From a virus, in the IMG/VR virus record IMGVR_UViG_3300020147_000133, positions 1 through 45,995 of that record: 45,995 nucleotides of DNA; one strand, given 5' to 3'. Positions 1 through 5,413 of this stretch are shown here, in pieces (the first letter of the stretch is position 1; every line of letters starts with the position of its first letter). A program made the position numbers and the translations under genes. The notes beneath the pieces were generated by a model, which worked only from the letters and a program-made list of their open reading frames with translations, made no database searches and was not told the DNA's origin.

Positions 1-297
1 ATGCCCGCCCGCTTCTCCATCACCCCGAGCCAAATCCCCCAGGGCTCGTACATCCTCGCCATATGCCAGCGCCCAGGCTGCGGTGGCCATCGCTACCTGA
101 GCCGGGCGGTTATGATCGAACGCGCCGGCGACATCCCGCTGAACCGAATCGAGCGCCGGGTGCGCTGCGTCGAGCGGAAGACGCCACGGGGCCCGGCCTG
201 CGGTGGGGCTATGGAGCTGGAGTGGGGCGCTGTCGGGTATGAGCAGCCAGAGGCGAGGGGCGGCTGGCCGAGGGGCAAGCCGCCTCATGAGCCATGA
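1..297 (+). CDS. Small cysteine-rich hypothetical protein
   Basis: A 98-aa protein with no family I can name. Two cysteine pairs are visible, CQRPGCGG near residues 22-29 and RC..ACGG around 55-68, which suggests a small zinc-binding fold. The C-terminus is rich in Gly, Pro and Glu and probably disordered. The gene begins at the first base of the window, so its upstream signals cannot be judged and a longer start cannot be excluded. It lies beyond the lysis cassette at the end opposite the integrase, where accessory genes are common. Function unknown. Confidence 0.5.
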   Translation: MPARFSITPSQIPQGSYILAICQRPGCGGHRYLSRAVMIERAGDIPLNRIERRVRCVERKTPRGPACGGAMELEWGAVGYEQPEARGGWPRGKPPHEP

Positions 298-305
298 CCT
301 GATCC

Positions 306-326
306 GGTGATCGCATGTCGATCACC
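306..326. other. Perfect inverted repeat after the first gene
   Basis: GGTGATCG and CGATCACC form an 8-bp perfect inverted repeat around a 5-base centre (CATGT), 9 bases after the stop of the first gene. No T-tract follows, so it is either a weak hairpin terminator or a protein-binding palindrome. The sequence does not decide between these. Confidence 0.4.
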
Positions 327-384
327 CGGGAGCAGGTGGGGCATTGGATGCGGTGAGGGGCGACTTTCATGCAGGACGAGCGCG

Positions 385-543
385 CTAGGGCTTGGCGCGT
401 TCCCGGCGGGCTAGCTCCGCCTCCACCGCCTCCCGTATAAAGACGGCTCGCTTGTTCGGCCCCATGAGCGTGTCAATCCGCTCCACCATGCCTGTAGGCA
501 GGCGAACGAGCGTCGGCTTCACACCTAGCGATGGTCTCCCCAT
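385..543 (-). CDS. Ribbon-helix-helix (CopG/Arc-like) DNA-binding protein
   Basis: A 52-aa protein starting MGRPSLGVKPTLVRL, followed by a helix and FIREAVEAELARRE. This is the beta-strand, helix, helix layout of ribbon-helix-helix repressors. I chose the ATG at 543 because MGRP is the usual family start. An in-frame ATG at 588 would add 15 unusual residues and would place the gene start over the operator-like repeats. Neither start has a clear Shine-Dalgarno. The gene diverges from the rightward operon at 662, and five TATCGC-type sites lie between and around them, suggesting it represses both promoters. It could be an orphan antitoxin-type regulator; no toxin gene is adjacent. Confidence 0.65.
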   Translation of the reverse strand: MGRPSLGVKPTLVRLPTGMVERIDTLMGPNKRAVFIREAVEAELARRERAKP

Positions 544-550
544 GCGGGGC

Positions 551-650
551 GCGATAGCCGGTATCGCTTTGTCGGGCAACGGCTGCATAAAAAGCGATAT
601 CTCTTATTGACGGGGTATCCGTTATCGCTTACATATCCGTTATCGCTTAC
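551..650. promoter_or_regulatory. Operator array of TATCGCTT sites between divergent genes
   Basis: The 8-mer TATCGCTT occurs at 562-569, 623-630 and 641-648, and inverted (AAGCGATA) at 592-599. A further GCGATA at 551-556 makes a palindrome with 562-567. The last two copies sit in an exact 17-bp direct repeat (616-632 and 634-650, period 18). The spacing and mixed orientation suit a ribbon-helix-helix repressor binding as multimers, most simply the product of the adjacent gene. This is inference from position and repetition only. Confidence 0.6.
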
Positions 651-661
651 GGAGACAAGCC

Positions 662-865
662 ATGATCACCATCAACGGACGCACCGACATATTCGCCGAC
701 ATGGACTCGGTGGATTTCATCGAAACCCTTGCCTACGTCAGCCCGACCCTCGGGGAGTGGGCGCAAGAGATGCTGAAGGACGGCGGCCACACCGTTCAAG
801 AGCTGGCGCAAAAGCTCCGCGACGCCTTCGTGATCGCCTCGCGCAAAGCGTCGGGTGACGCCTGA
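662..865 (+). CDS. Hypothetical 67-aa acidic protein, first gene of small operon
   Basis: The ATG at 662 follows GGAG with good spacing and comes right after the repeat array. The product is mostly helical and acidic, with amphipathic segments such as EMLKDGGHTVQELAQKL. I do not recognise a family. It is the first of three rightward genes whose stop and start codons overlap (TGATG at 863-867), so they are probably one translationally coupled unit controlled by the upstream array. Confidence 0.6.
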   Translation: MITINGRTDIFADMDSVDFIETLAYVSPTLGEWAQEMLKDGGHTVQELAQKLRDAFVIASRKASGDA

Positions 866-1041
866 TGGTCTGCCTCGACCACAAGTATGAGCCGGGCCCC
901 TACGGGGTCTGCCGCCGGTGCGGGGGCGAAAGCCCCCGCCTTGAGGCGAAGAAAATCGCCAACGCCTTAGAGCCCGGACTCCAGCGGCTCGGCCAGCAGC
1001 TCTGGGCGCGCCACCCGAACAACCCGGAGCGCCAGCGTTGA
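865..1041 (+). CDS. 58-aa zinc-ribbon-like protein
   Basis: The start overlaps the previous stop (TGATG). The product carries CLDHKYEPGPYGVCRRCGG at residues 3-21, a C-x2-H ... C-x2-C arrangement typical of a small zinc knuckle. The rest is a short helix ending in a basic tail. It ends inside the TTGA that starts the next gene. Function unknown; zinc binding is inferred from the motif. Confidence 0.6.
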   Translation: MVCLDHKYEPGPYGVCRRCGGESPRLEAKKIANALEPGLQRLGQQLWARHPNNPERQR

Positions 1042-1322
1042 CCGCCGGCGCCTACATCGACGCGGCTCTGCGTGACGTGCTCCCTGAGGGCGTGCCGGCC
1101 TTCTTCACCGCCGTTGAAAGCGCGCACTGGCGGGGCCGCGGTCGGGGGCGCATCGCAGTTGGTCGTCTTCGAATGTTCGACGGTCAGCCCGCGACGGTTG
1201 AAGTCTGGTCGAGCGGGTTCTGCACCGGCCACCGCTTCACCGAAATGGCGGGCGGAGCCGCCAGCTACGAGGGCGCGCGATGGGTCAGGGTTGCGGACAT
1301 AGAAAAGGCCCCACCGGCCTAA
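1038..1322 (+). CDS. Hypothetical 94-aa protein, third gene of small operon
   Basis: It starts at a TTG overlapping the previous stop (TTGA). The product has an alternating beta-rich centre (IAVGRLRMFDG, TVEVWSSGFCTGHRF) and no domain I can name. The coding end overlaps a strong hairpin at 1306-1335, and the next gene is convergent. Confidence 0.55.
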   Translation: MTAGAYIDAALRDVLPEGVPAFFTAVESAHWRGRGRGRIAVGRLRMFDGQPATVEVWSSGFCTGHRFTEMAGGAASYEGARWVRVADIEKAPPA

Positions 1323-1335
1323 GCCAGTGGGGCCT
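1306..1335. terminator. Hairpin terminator between convergent operons
   Basis: AGGCCCCAC (1306-1314) and GTGGGGCCT (1327-1335) form a perfect 9-bp GC-rich stem with a 12-base loop. It spans the stop of the rightward operon and lies about 50 bases beyond the end of the leftward lysis operon. There is no T-run on either side, so it may rely on Rho or simply separate the two transcripts. Confidence 0.5.
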
Positions 1336-1385
1336 CGTCAAGCAACCCGGAGGCTGCCTCAACTGGATAGGGTAGGGCCTGGTTC

Positions 1386-1736
1386 CTAGCCGGGCCAGAG
1401 GCGCTTGAACCACGGCTCGGGCGTCAGCGCCTGCCGGATGCTCTCCTGCTGGCGGTCGCAGGCGTCCACGATCTCGACCACGGCCCGCTTGTTCGCATTG
1501 GCGACATCGAGCCGGCCGGTCTGAGCGTCGGCGAAGGCAACCCAGGCGCCCGCCGTATCGTCTGCCGGGAGATCGGCGCCCGGAACGTCTCGGCGCAGGC
1601 TGTCAGGAACCAGCGGCCCGCATTGCACGGCAGCGAGGACTGTCGACATACGAGGGCCTCCGACACAGGCTCCGCAAGCCAGCATCAGAGACGTTGCCGA
1701 CAGAAGCGTCAGCGCCGGGCGCAGAGAGGATTTCAT
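1386..1736 (-). CDS. Rz1-like outer-membrane spanin lipoprotein (o-spanin)
   Basis: A 116-aa protein with a short basic N-terminus, a hydrophobic stretch and a lipobox-like LMLAC at Cys21, consistent with export and lipidation. The remainder is periplasmic and rich in Asp and Ala. Its 5' third overlaps the 3' end of the Rz-like gene in another reading frame, the classic embedded Rz/Rz1 arrangement. It would act at the last step of lysis by fusing inner and outer membranes with the i-spanin. It is longer than lambda Rz1 (60 aa), and lipobox assignment is by eye. It is the last gene of the leftward lysis transcript. Confidence 0.6.
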   Translation of the reverse strand: MKSSLRPALTLLSATSLMLACGACVGGPRMSTVLAAVQCGPLVPDSLRRDVPGADLPADDTAGAWVAFADAQTGRLDVANANKRAVVEIVDACDRQQESIRQALTPEPWFKRLWPG

Positions 1737-1986
1737 CGCGGTTGGCTCCAGTGAGTTGATCGGATGCGGCCCGGGCGTCAGCGGCCTTCTCTGAGGCCCC
1801 CAGAGCGTCCACGGCAGCGGCTTGGCCCCCTTCGGCTACAATCTGGCCGGAGCGGGCTTTCTCGGCGTCAGCGGCGTTCCTGCGGCTCTCCGTGAGGGCG
1901 CAGTAGCCGAGCAGCAGCAGGACCGCGACACAGGCTGCGATCACCAGCCACGCGGCTCGAGACAGGGCCCGGAAAGGATTGGTCAT
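1603..1986 (-). CDS. Rz-like inner-membrane spanin (i-spanin)
   Basis: A 127-aa protein with one N-terminal membrane segment (about residues 12-31), then a charged Ala-rich helix suited to a coiled coil, ending in the LCRRPSYVDSPRC motif common in alphaproteobacterial phage Rz proteins. The ATG at 1986 is chosen because it overlaps the previous stop (ATGA) and gives a normal start just before the membrane segment. An ATG at 1998 is also in frame. It follows the endolysin and is overlapped by the o-spanin gene, which supports the spanin call. Confidence 0.75.
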   Translation of the reverse strand: MTNPFRALSRAAWLVIAACVAVLLLLGYCALTESRRNAADAEKARSGQIVAEGGQAAAVDALGASEKAADARAASDQLTGANRDEILSAPGADASVGNVSDAGLRSLCRRPSYVDSPRCRAMRAAGS

Positions 1987-2093
1987 CTGAATCTCCATTG
2001 GTCAGCCATCCACCCCGCCCCGATCACCGCAGCGACACACAGGGCGATGAAGAGCAGGCCGCAGATGGTGCGGACAGTGAAGCGGGGGGTCAC
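1983..2093 (-). CDS. 36-aa single-pass membrane protein in lysis cassette
   Basis: A GTG start overlaps the endolysin stop (GTGA at 2090-2093), and the stop overlaps the Rz start (ATGA at 1983-1986), so it fits exactly between two coupled genes. The product is a short basic leader (TPRFTVRTICG), about 18 hydrophobic residues (LLFIALCVAAVIGAGWM) and a short charged tail. It could be a small holin, antiholin or pinholin-like peptide. That role is inferred from topology and position; no sequence family is recognised. Confidence 0.6.
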   Translation of the reverse strand: MTPRFTVRTICGLLFIALCVAAVIGAGWMADQWRFR

Positions 2094-2692
2094 AGGATCA
2101 GGCTCTTGGCGACGGCCGTCCGCACGATGCGGTCAGCCGCGCCGTTCGGCTGCCTGTCGCTCTTGGGGTTGCCGCGGTTGATGCCGTTGCCGATGGCGGT
2201 GCCTTCGTCGCGGTCCGCGTAGGCATTGAGGCCGTTCTGGTCCCAATACATGCAGGCCGTGAGGATGCCGATCGACGGGATGGCCATCAGCTCGGGATGG
2301 TTCTCGAAGTCGATCCCGCACTTTCGGCCATAGAAGCGCGCGTTCGCTCGCCCGGTCAGCTGGATTGGCCCGCGGCCCTTGTATCGCTTCCCGTCGCCCG
2401 GCTGGGTGTTGCCGAGGTCCGCCCGGCCTTCGTAGGCCTGACCGCTGGCGATCTCCTCCATGTAGCGGAAGCCGCCGGACTCGTGAGCGCACTGGCCCAT
2501 GAAGTGCGCGAGGCGGAGGCCGGTATCGAGGATGCCGTAGGTCCGAAAGCGGACATTGGCCGCCATGCCGAGCTCGCCGGCGATGGACGGACTGGCGCCG
2601 AAGCGGGCGAACAGGGCTCGCAGCGTCCCAGCGCCGATGATCCCGTCGTCAGCGACGCCCAGGTTTCGTTGCAGCTTGCGAGCGTCGAGCAT
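2090..2692 (-). CDS. Endolysin, glycoside hydrolase family 19 (chitinase-like lysozyme)
   Basis: A 200-aa enzyme that would cleave glycosidic bonds in host peptidoglycan at lysis. Residues 1-30 resemble a short helical repeat often found before this domain. The GH19 signature is clear: AHESGG with the likely catalytic Glu71, a second Glu at 79-80, and KGRGPIQLTG at 105-114. The C-terminal part (ACMYWDQNGLN, INRGN) also fits the family. No signal peptide is evident, so release would need a holin, which agrees with the membrane proteins on both sides. Confidence 0.9.
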   Translation of the reverse strand: MLDARKLQRNLGVADDGIIGAGTLRALFARFGASPSIAGELGMAANVRFRTYGILDTGLRLAHFMGQCAHESGGFRYMEEIASGQAYEGRADLGNTQPGDGKRYKGRGPIQLTGRANARFYGRKCGIDFENHPELMAIPSIGILTACMYWDQNGLNAYADRDEGTAIGNGINRGNPKSDRQPNGAADRIVRTAVAKSLIL

Positions 2693-2740
2693 GGATCTTC
2701 TCCTGATTGTCGAGGTCTGCTCGCCGTGAGAGGCTGAGCT

Positions 2741-2914
2741 ATGCCGTGGTCCGACCTGCCCGACCCCGTTCCGCCGCTGACGCCGAGCGAACGGGTACGC
2801 GCCGCCCTGTCCCGGCTGGGATGTGTCGGAGTGTCGGGCCTGCTGATCTTCCTGGTGATCCTCGCCATCGCGGGCGCGGCCTGGTTCGGGCCTTCGTCGG
2901 CTGTATCGGGTTAG
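2741..2914 (+). CDS. 57-aa single-pass membrane protein on the opposite strand
   Basis: An ATG at 2741 follows a purine-rich AGAGG. The first 28 residues are Pro-rich and charged, followed by a strong membrane segment (VSGLLIFLVILAIAGAAW) and a short tail. Third positions are nearly all G or C, as in real genes here. It points against the lysis operon. Its TAG (2912-2914) shares bases with the TAA of the opposing gene (2911-2913), a very compact convergent junction. No better minus-strand gene fills the interval. It may be a holin-type or superinfection-related peptide; function unknown. Confidence 0.55.
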   Translation: MPWSDLPDPVPPLTPSERVRAALSRLGCVGVSGLLIFLVILAIAGAAWFGPSSAVSG

Positions 2915-3240
2915 GGCCGGGTCTGCTCGACCTGCACCGGGTCGGCAGGGGAGTTGGTCACCACCACCTCTTGAGGGCCAGGAGCGCTGCCGGTCGCCTG
3001 CGCTACGTCGACATCCCGTCTGTGTCGGCCCGCACTGATGATCTCGGCCGCCTTGCCGAGGAACAGCGTCCCGACGCCGAGGAAGTAGGCCCCGGCGAAG
3101 ATCGCCCCGTCGTTACCGTTCTCGACCTTGCCGGCGATGAGGATGGTCGCATGGGACGCGGCATAGGCCGTCGTCATGATGGCGAAGGGTCGGGCGATCT
3201 CGCCGATGAAGTGGGCGATCGCGTCGAGGAAGGCCTTCAT
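2911..3240 (-). CDS. Two-pass membrane protein, holin candidate
   Basis: A 109-aa product with an amphipathic N-terminus and two hydrophobic segments (about IMTTAYAASHATILIAG and AIFAGAYFLGVGTLFLG), then a hydrophilic tail. Two helices plus a charged C-terminus match class II holins. The ATG at 3240 overlaps the upstream stop (ATGA at 3237-3240); longer starts add unlikely residues. It lies in the lysis cassette just before the endolysin in transcription order, which favours a holin role. The family itself is not recognised. Confidence 0.6.
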   Translation of the reverse strand: MKAFLDAIAHFIGEIARPFAIMTTAYAASHATILIAGKVENGNDGAIFAGAYFLGVGTLFLGKAAEIISAGRHRRDVDVAQATGSAPGPQEVVVTNSPADPVQVEQTRP

Positions 3241-3635
3241 CCGCTCGCTCCTGTCTTGATCCCGAGCCCCGCCAGCCCGGCCATGAAGATGGCCACCAGC
3301 CACGGGGCGTATTTCGCGATCCAGCCGCCGACGCTCAGAGCGCCTGCCTGTCGGTCCCGCACGGTCTGAAGGTCGTTCACGTCCTTGGCCAGATCGCGAA
3401 GTTCCTTGCGGGTCTCGCGCAGCTGCGCCTTCAGGTCTTCCCCCTCCATGCGGATCACCTTCTCCCGGACCTCTTTCACGTCCGTCCGCACCTCCCGGAC
3501 ATCATGGGCCAGGTTCTGCAGGCTCTGGTTTGTCGCCGTCAGCGCGTCGCTGATCTGCCGTAGGGCGTGGATTTCGGCCATGCTGACAGCCTCCGGCTTC
3601 GCCACCGGCATCATGATCTCGTCGCCTGCTGACAC
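3237..3635 (-). CDS. Coiled-coil protein with C-terminal membrane anchor, lysis-associated
   Basis: A 132-aa protein. Residues 20-100 form a long heptad-rich coiled coil (LRQISDALTATNQSLQNLAH and on), followed by one C-terminal membrane helix (WIAKYAPWLVAIFMAGLAGL). This resembles XhlA-type hemolysin/holin accessory proteins. The start is GTG at 3635 behind a strong AAGGAG. It is the first gene of the leftward lysis cassette and is coupled to the two-pass membrane protein by an ATGA overlap. It may regulate or be part of the holin. Confidence 0.65.
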   Translation of the reverse strand: MSAGDEIMMPVAKPEAVSMAEIHALRQISDALTATNQSLQNLAHDVREVRTDVKEVREKVIRMEGEDLKAQLRETRKELRDLAKDVNDLQTVRDRQAGALSVGGWIAKYAPWLVAIFMAGLAGLGIKTGASG

Positions 3636-3688
3636 TGGCGGCTCCTTGGACTGGGTGGGGCAGCCGAAATCGACTGGCAGTTTTTCGG

Positions 3689-3717
3689 TTGGCAGCGAAT
3701 TGAGCGGGGCCTAGCTT
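3689..3717 (+). promoter_or_regulatory. Candidate promoter for the surface-modification genes
   Basis: TTGGCA (3689-3694) is separated by 17 bases from TAGCTT (3712-3717), and a GGAGG Shine-Dalgarno follows at 3726-3730. The stretch is locally richer in A and T than its surroundings. A separate promoter would let the two acyltransferase genes be expressed in the lysogen while the late operon is silent. The match to consensus is moderate. Confidence 0.4.
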
Positions 3718-3737
3718 CTTGGCCTGGAGGGTTGGCC

Positions 3738-4358
3738 ATGACGGTTGCGATCTACGGCAGCGGCGGTTTCGGGCGAGAGTTGCTACCCTTCGCGGGACCG
3801 GAGCCCCTTTTCGTTTCCGATGACCCGGCCGAGATCGGCACATCAGTCGAAGGCGTGCGAGTTGTCCGCTTGCAGGACGTCGGCGACCGCCCAATCGTAA
3901 TTGCGATAGCCGACGGCCAAATCCGCAGGAGGCTCGCTGCGCGGCTGCAGAACACCGGGCAACTGATCAGCCCGACCGCAATCATCGGGCCGGGCGTCGA
4001 GATCGGGGAGGGCGCCATCCTGTGTGCGTTCACGACGGTCACCGCATCCGCTCGGATCGGCCGGCACTTCCACGCCAACATCTACTCCTACGTCGCCCAC
4101 GACTGTGTCGTCGGGGATTTCGTGACCGTTGGGCCCCGCGTCGGGATCAACGGCAACACCATCGTCGAAGACGACGTCTATATCGGGACGGGGGCGGTGC
4201 TGCGTCACGGCACCCGCGATCGCCCCCTCCGCATCGGCAAGGGCGCGGTCGTAGGAATGGGCGCCGTTGTCACAAGGGACGTTCCGCCCGGAACGACCGT
4301 CGTCGGCAATCCGGCCCGCCCGATGGTTCACCCGCCGGCCGCCCTGAGAGCTGTCTAG
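3738..4358 (+). CDS. NeuD/PglD-like hexapeptide-repeat acetyltransferase
   Basis: A 206-aa enzyme expected to move an acetyl group from acetyl-CoA to a sugar. The N-terminal domain begins with a nucleotide-sugar-type GSGGFGRE (residues 7-14). The C-terminal half is a left-handed beta-helix of hexapeptide repeats (IGPGVEIGEGA, VGDFVTVGPRVGINGNTIV, IGKGAVVGMGAVV) with a likely catalytic His in YVAHDCVVG. It ends with the usual VVGNPARP. I prefer the ATG at 3738 behind GGAGG over the TTG at 3732. The next acyltransferase gene overlaps its stop. It is cytoplasmic and likely acts on a precursor of the surface polysaccharide; the substrate is unknown. Confidence 0.85.
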   Translation: MTVAIYGSGGFGRELLPFAGPEPLFVSDDPAEIGTSVEGVRVVRLQDVGDRPIVIAIADGQIRRRLAARLQNTGQLISPTAIIGPGVEIGEGAILCAFTTVTASARIGRHFHANIYSYVAHDCVVGDFVTVGPRVGINGNTIVEDDVYIGTGAVLRHGTRDRPLRIGKGAVVGMGAVVTRDVPPGTTVVGNPARPMVHPPAALRAV

Positions 4359-5413
4359 TGCAGGTCCAATCGAAGCTCGTTGAGCTTGAGGCTTTGCGAG
4401 GCTTCGCGGCCCTCTACGTCCTTCTGCACCACGCCCTCCCGCTGGAGGCGATCCATCCCTTCGTGGCGTTGCCGTTCCGGTTTGGCCAAGAGGCCGTGAT
4501 CTTGTTCTTCCTGGTGTCCGGCTACGTCATCCATCGGTCGTGGCCCGGAGCGCTCCGGAAGTACGCGATCGCCCGGGTGCTCCGCATCTATCCGATCTTC
4601 TTCTTCGCCTTGGCCCTATCCTACGCCTGCGCGTCGGTGTCCGCTGGCGCGTTGCTGCCGCCCGACCTGGCTTCGCTGGCAGGCAACCTGCTTATGCTCC
4701 AGGATCGGGCCAGAGAGGGCGGCATCGTCACCCCCTATATGGGCAACGCGCCGCTGTGGTCGCTGTCCTACGAGGTGTTCTTCTACGTCGCCTACGCGGC
4801 CGCCATGCGAACAGGACGGCCTCATGCGGTGGCGCTCGTCGCGTCCAGCGTCGGTCTCGCGGCTATGCTCCTGCTTCCGTTTCAGGGCTTCCGCTTCCTC
4901 GCCTATTTCATGGTCTGGTGGATCGGCGTCGGATTCGCGGAGGCTGAGCGGGGGAACCGCAATCCTCTGCTCGCAGCGCTAGTCTGCGCCACAGGGGCAA
5001 CGGTCGCCTTCGCGCTGCATCTGCGGCCCGTTTCCAGCACGGTCGACTTCCCGGTGTTGGAACTGCGCCACTTCGGAGCGGCACTCCTCTTCTCAGCGGC
5101 GGCGTTGACATGGCAGCGCATTGGCCGGTCCGCGCCCGGGTGGTTTTTCGCGCCGTTCGTGGCGATCGCCCCCATATCTTACGGGCTTTACGCTGTTCAC
5201 TATCCCTTGCTGACCTCGGGCCTAACCCCAGCAGCGGCGGTCGCCGCCGCGTTCCTGCTGGCCGTTGTCATCGAGCGCATCTCAGGGCGCCTCACCGGGC
5301 GGCTCAGAGGGTCGAGTAGCCAGTCAGCACCCAAGCCGAGCCGTTATACGTCACCTCGCAGCGCGACCCCGCGGCGAGGGCTTTCAGCGGTCCCGTCCCG
5401 ACGTTCAGATTGA
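4358..5413 (+). CDS. Membrane O-acyltransferase, acyltransferase-3 (OafA-like) family
   Basis: A 351-aa polytopic membrane protein. The N-terminus has the family signature ELEALRGFAALYVLLHH (Arg14, His24-His25), followed by FFLVSGYVI at 50-58 and about ten hydrophobic segments. Enzymes of this type acylate O-antigen or capsule sugars, and temperate phages use them for serotype conversion. The GTG at 4358 overlaps the acetyltransferase stop (TAGTG). The last 36 codons run antisense through the end of the tailspike gene and read as a Ser/Arg/Pro-rich tail, so the true fold probably ends near residue 315. It most likely changes the phage receptor and blocks superinfection. Confidence 0.85.
   Translation: MQVQSKLVELEALRGFAALYVLLHHALPLEAIHPFVALPFRFGQEAVILFFLVSGYVIHRSWPGALRKYAIARVLRIYPIFFFALALSYACASVSAGALLPPDLASLAGNLLMLQDRAREGGIVTPYMGNAPLWSLSYEVFFYVAYAAAMRTGRPHAVALVASSVGLAAMLLLPFQGFRFLAYFMVWWIGVGFAEAERGNRNPLLAALVCATGATVAFALHLRPVSSTVDFPVLELRHFGAALLFSAAALTWQRIGRSAPGWFFAPFVAIAPISYGLYAVHYPLLTSGLTPAAAVAAAFLLAVVIERISGRLTGRLRGSSSQSAPKPSRYTSPRSATPRRGLSAVPSRRSD

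Noticed and set aside
385-1322. Toxin-antitoxin pair in the first kilobase
   Set aside because: The RHH protein resembles antitoxins, but none of the three divergent small proteins has toxin features and they are on the opposite strand, unlike usual TA operons.
4022-4357. N-terminal extension of the acyltransferase reading frame
   Set aside because: The extension is Arg/Pro-rich and antisense-like to nothing useful; it lies in another frame of the acetyltransferase gene. The family start motif follows the GTG at 4358.
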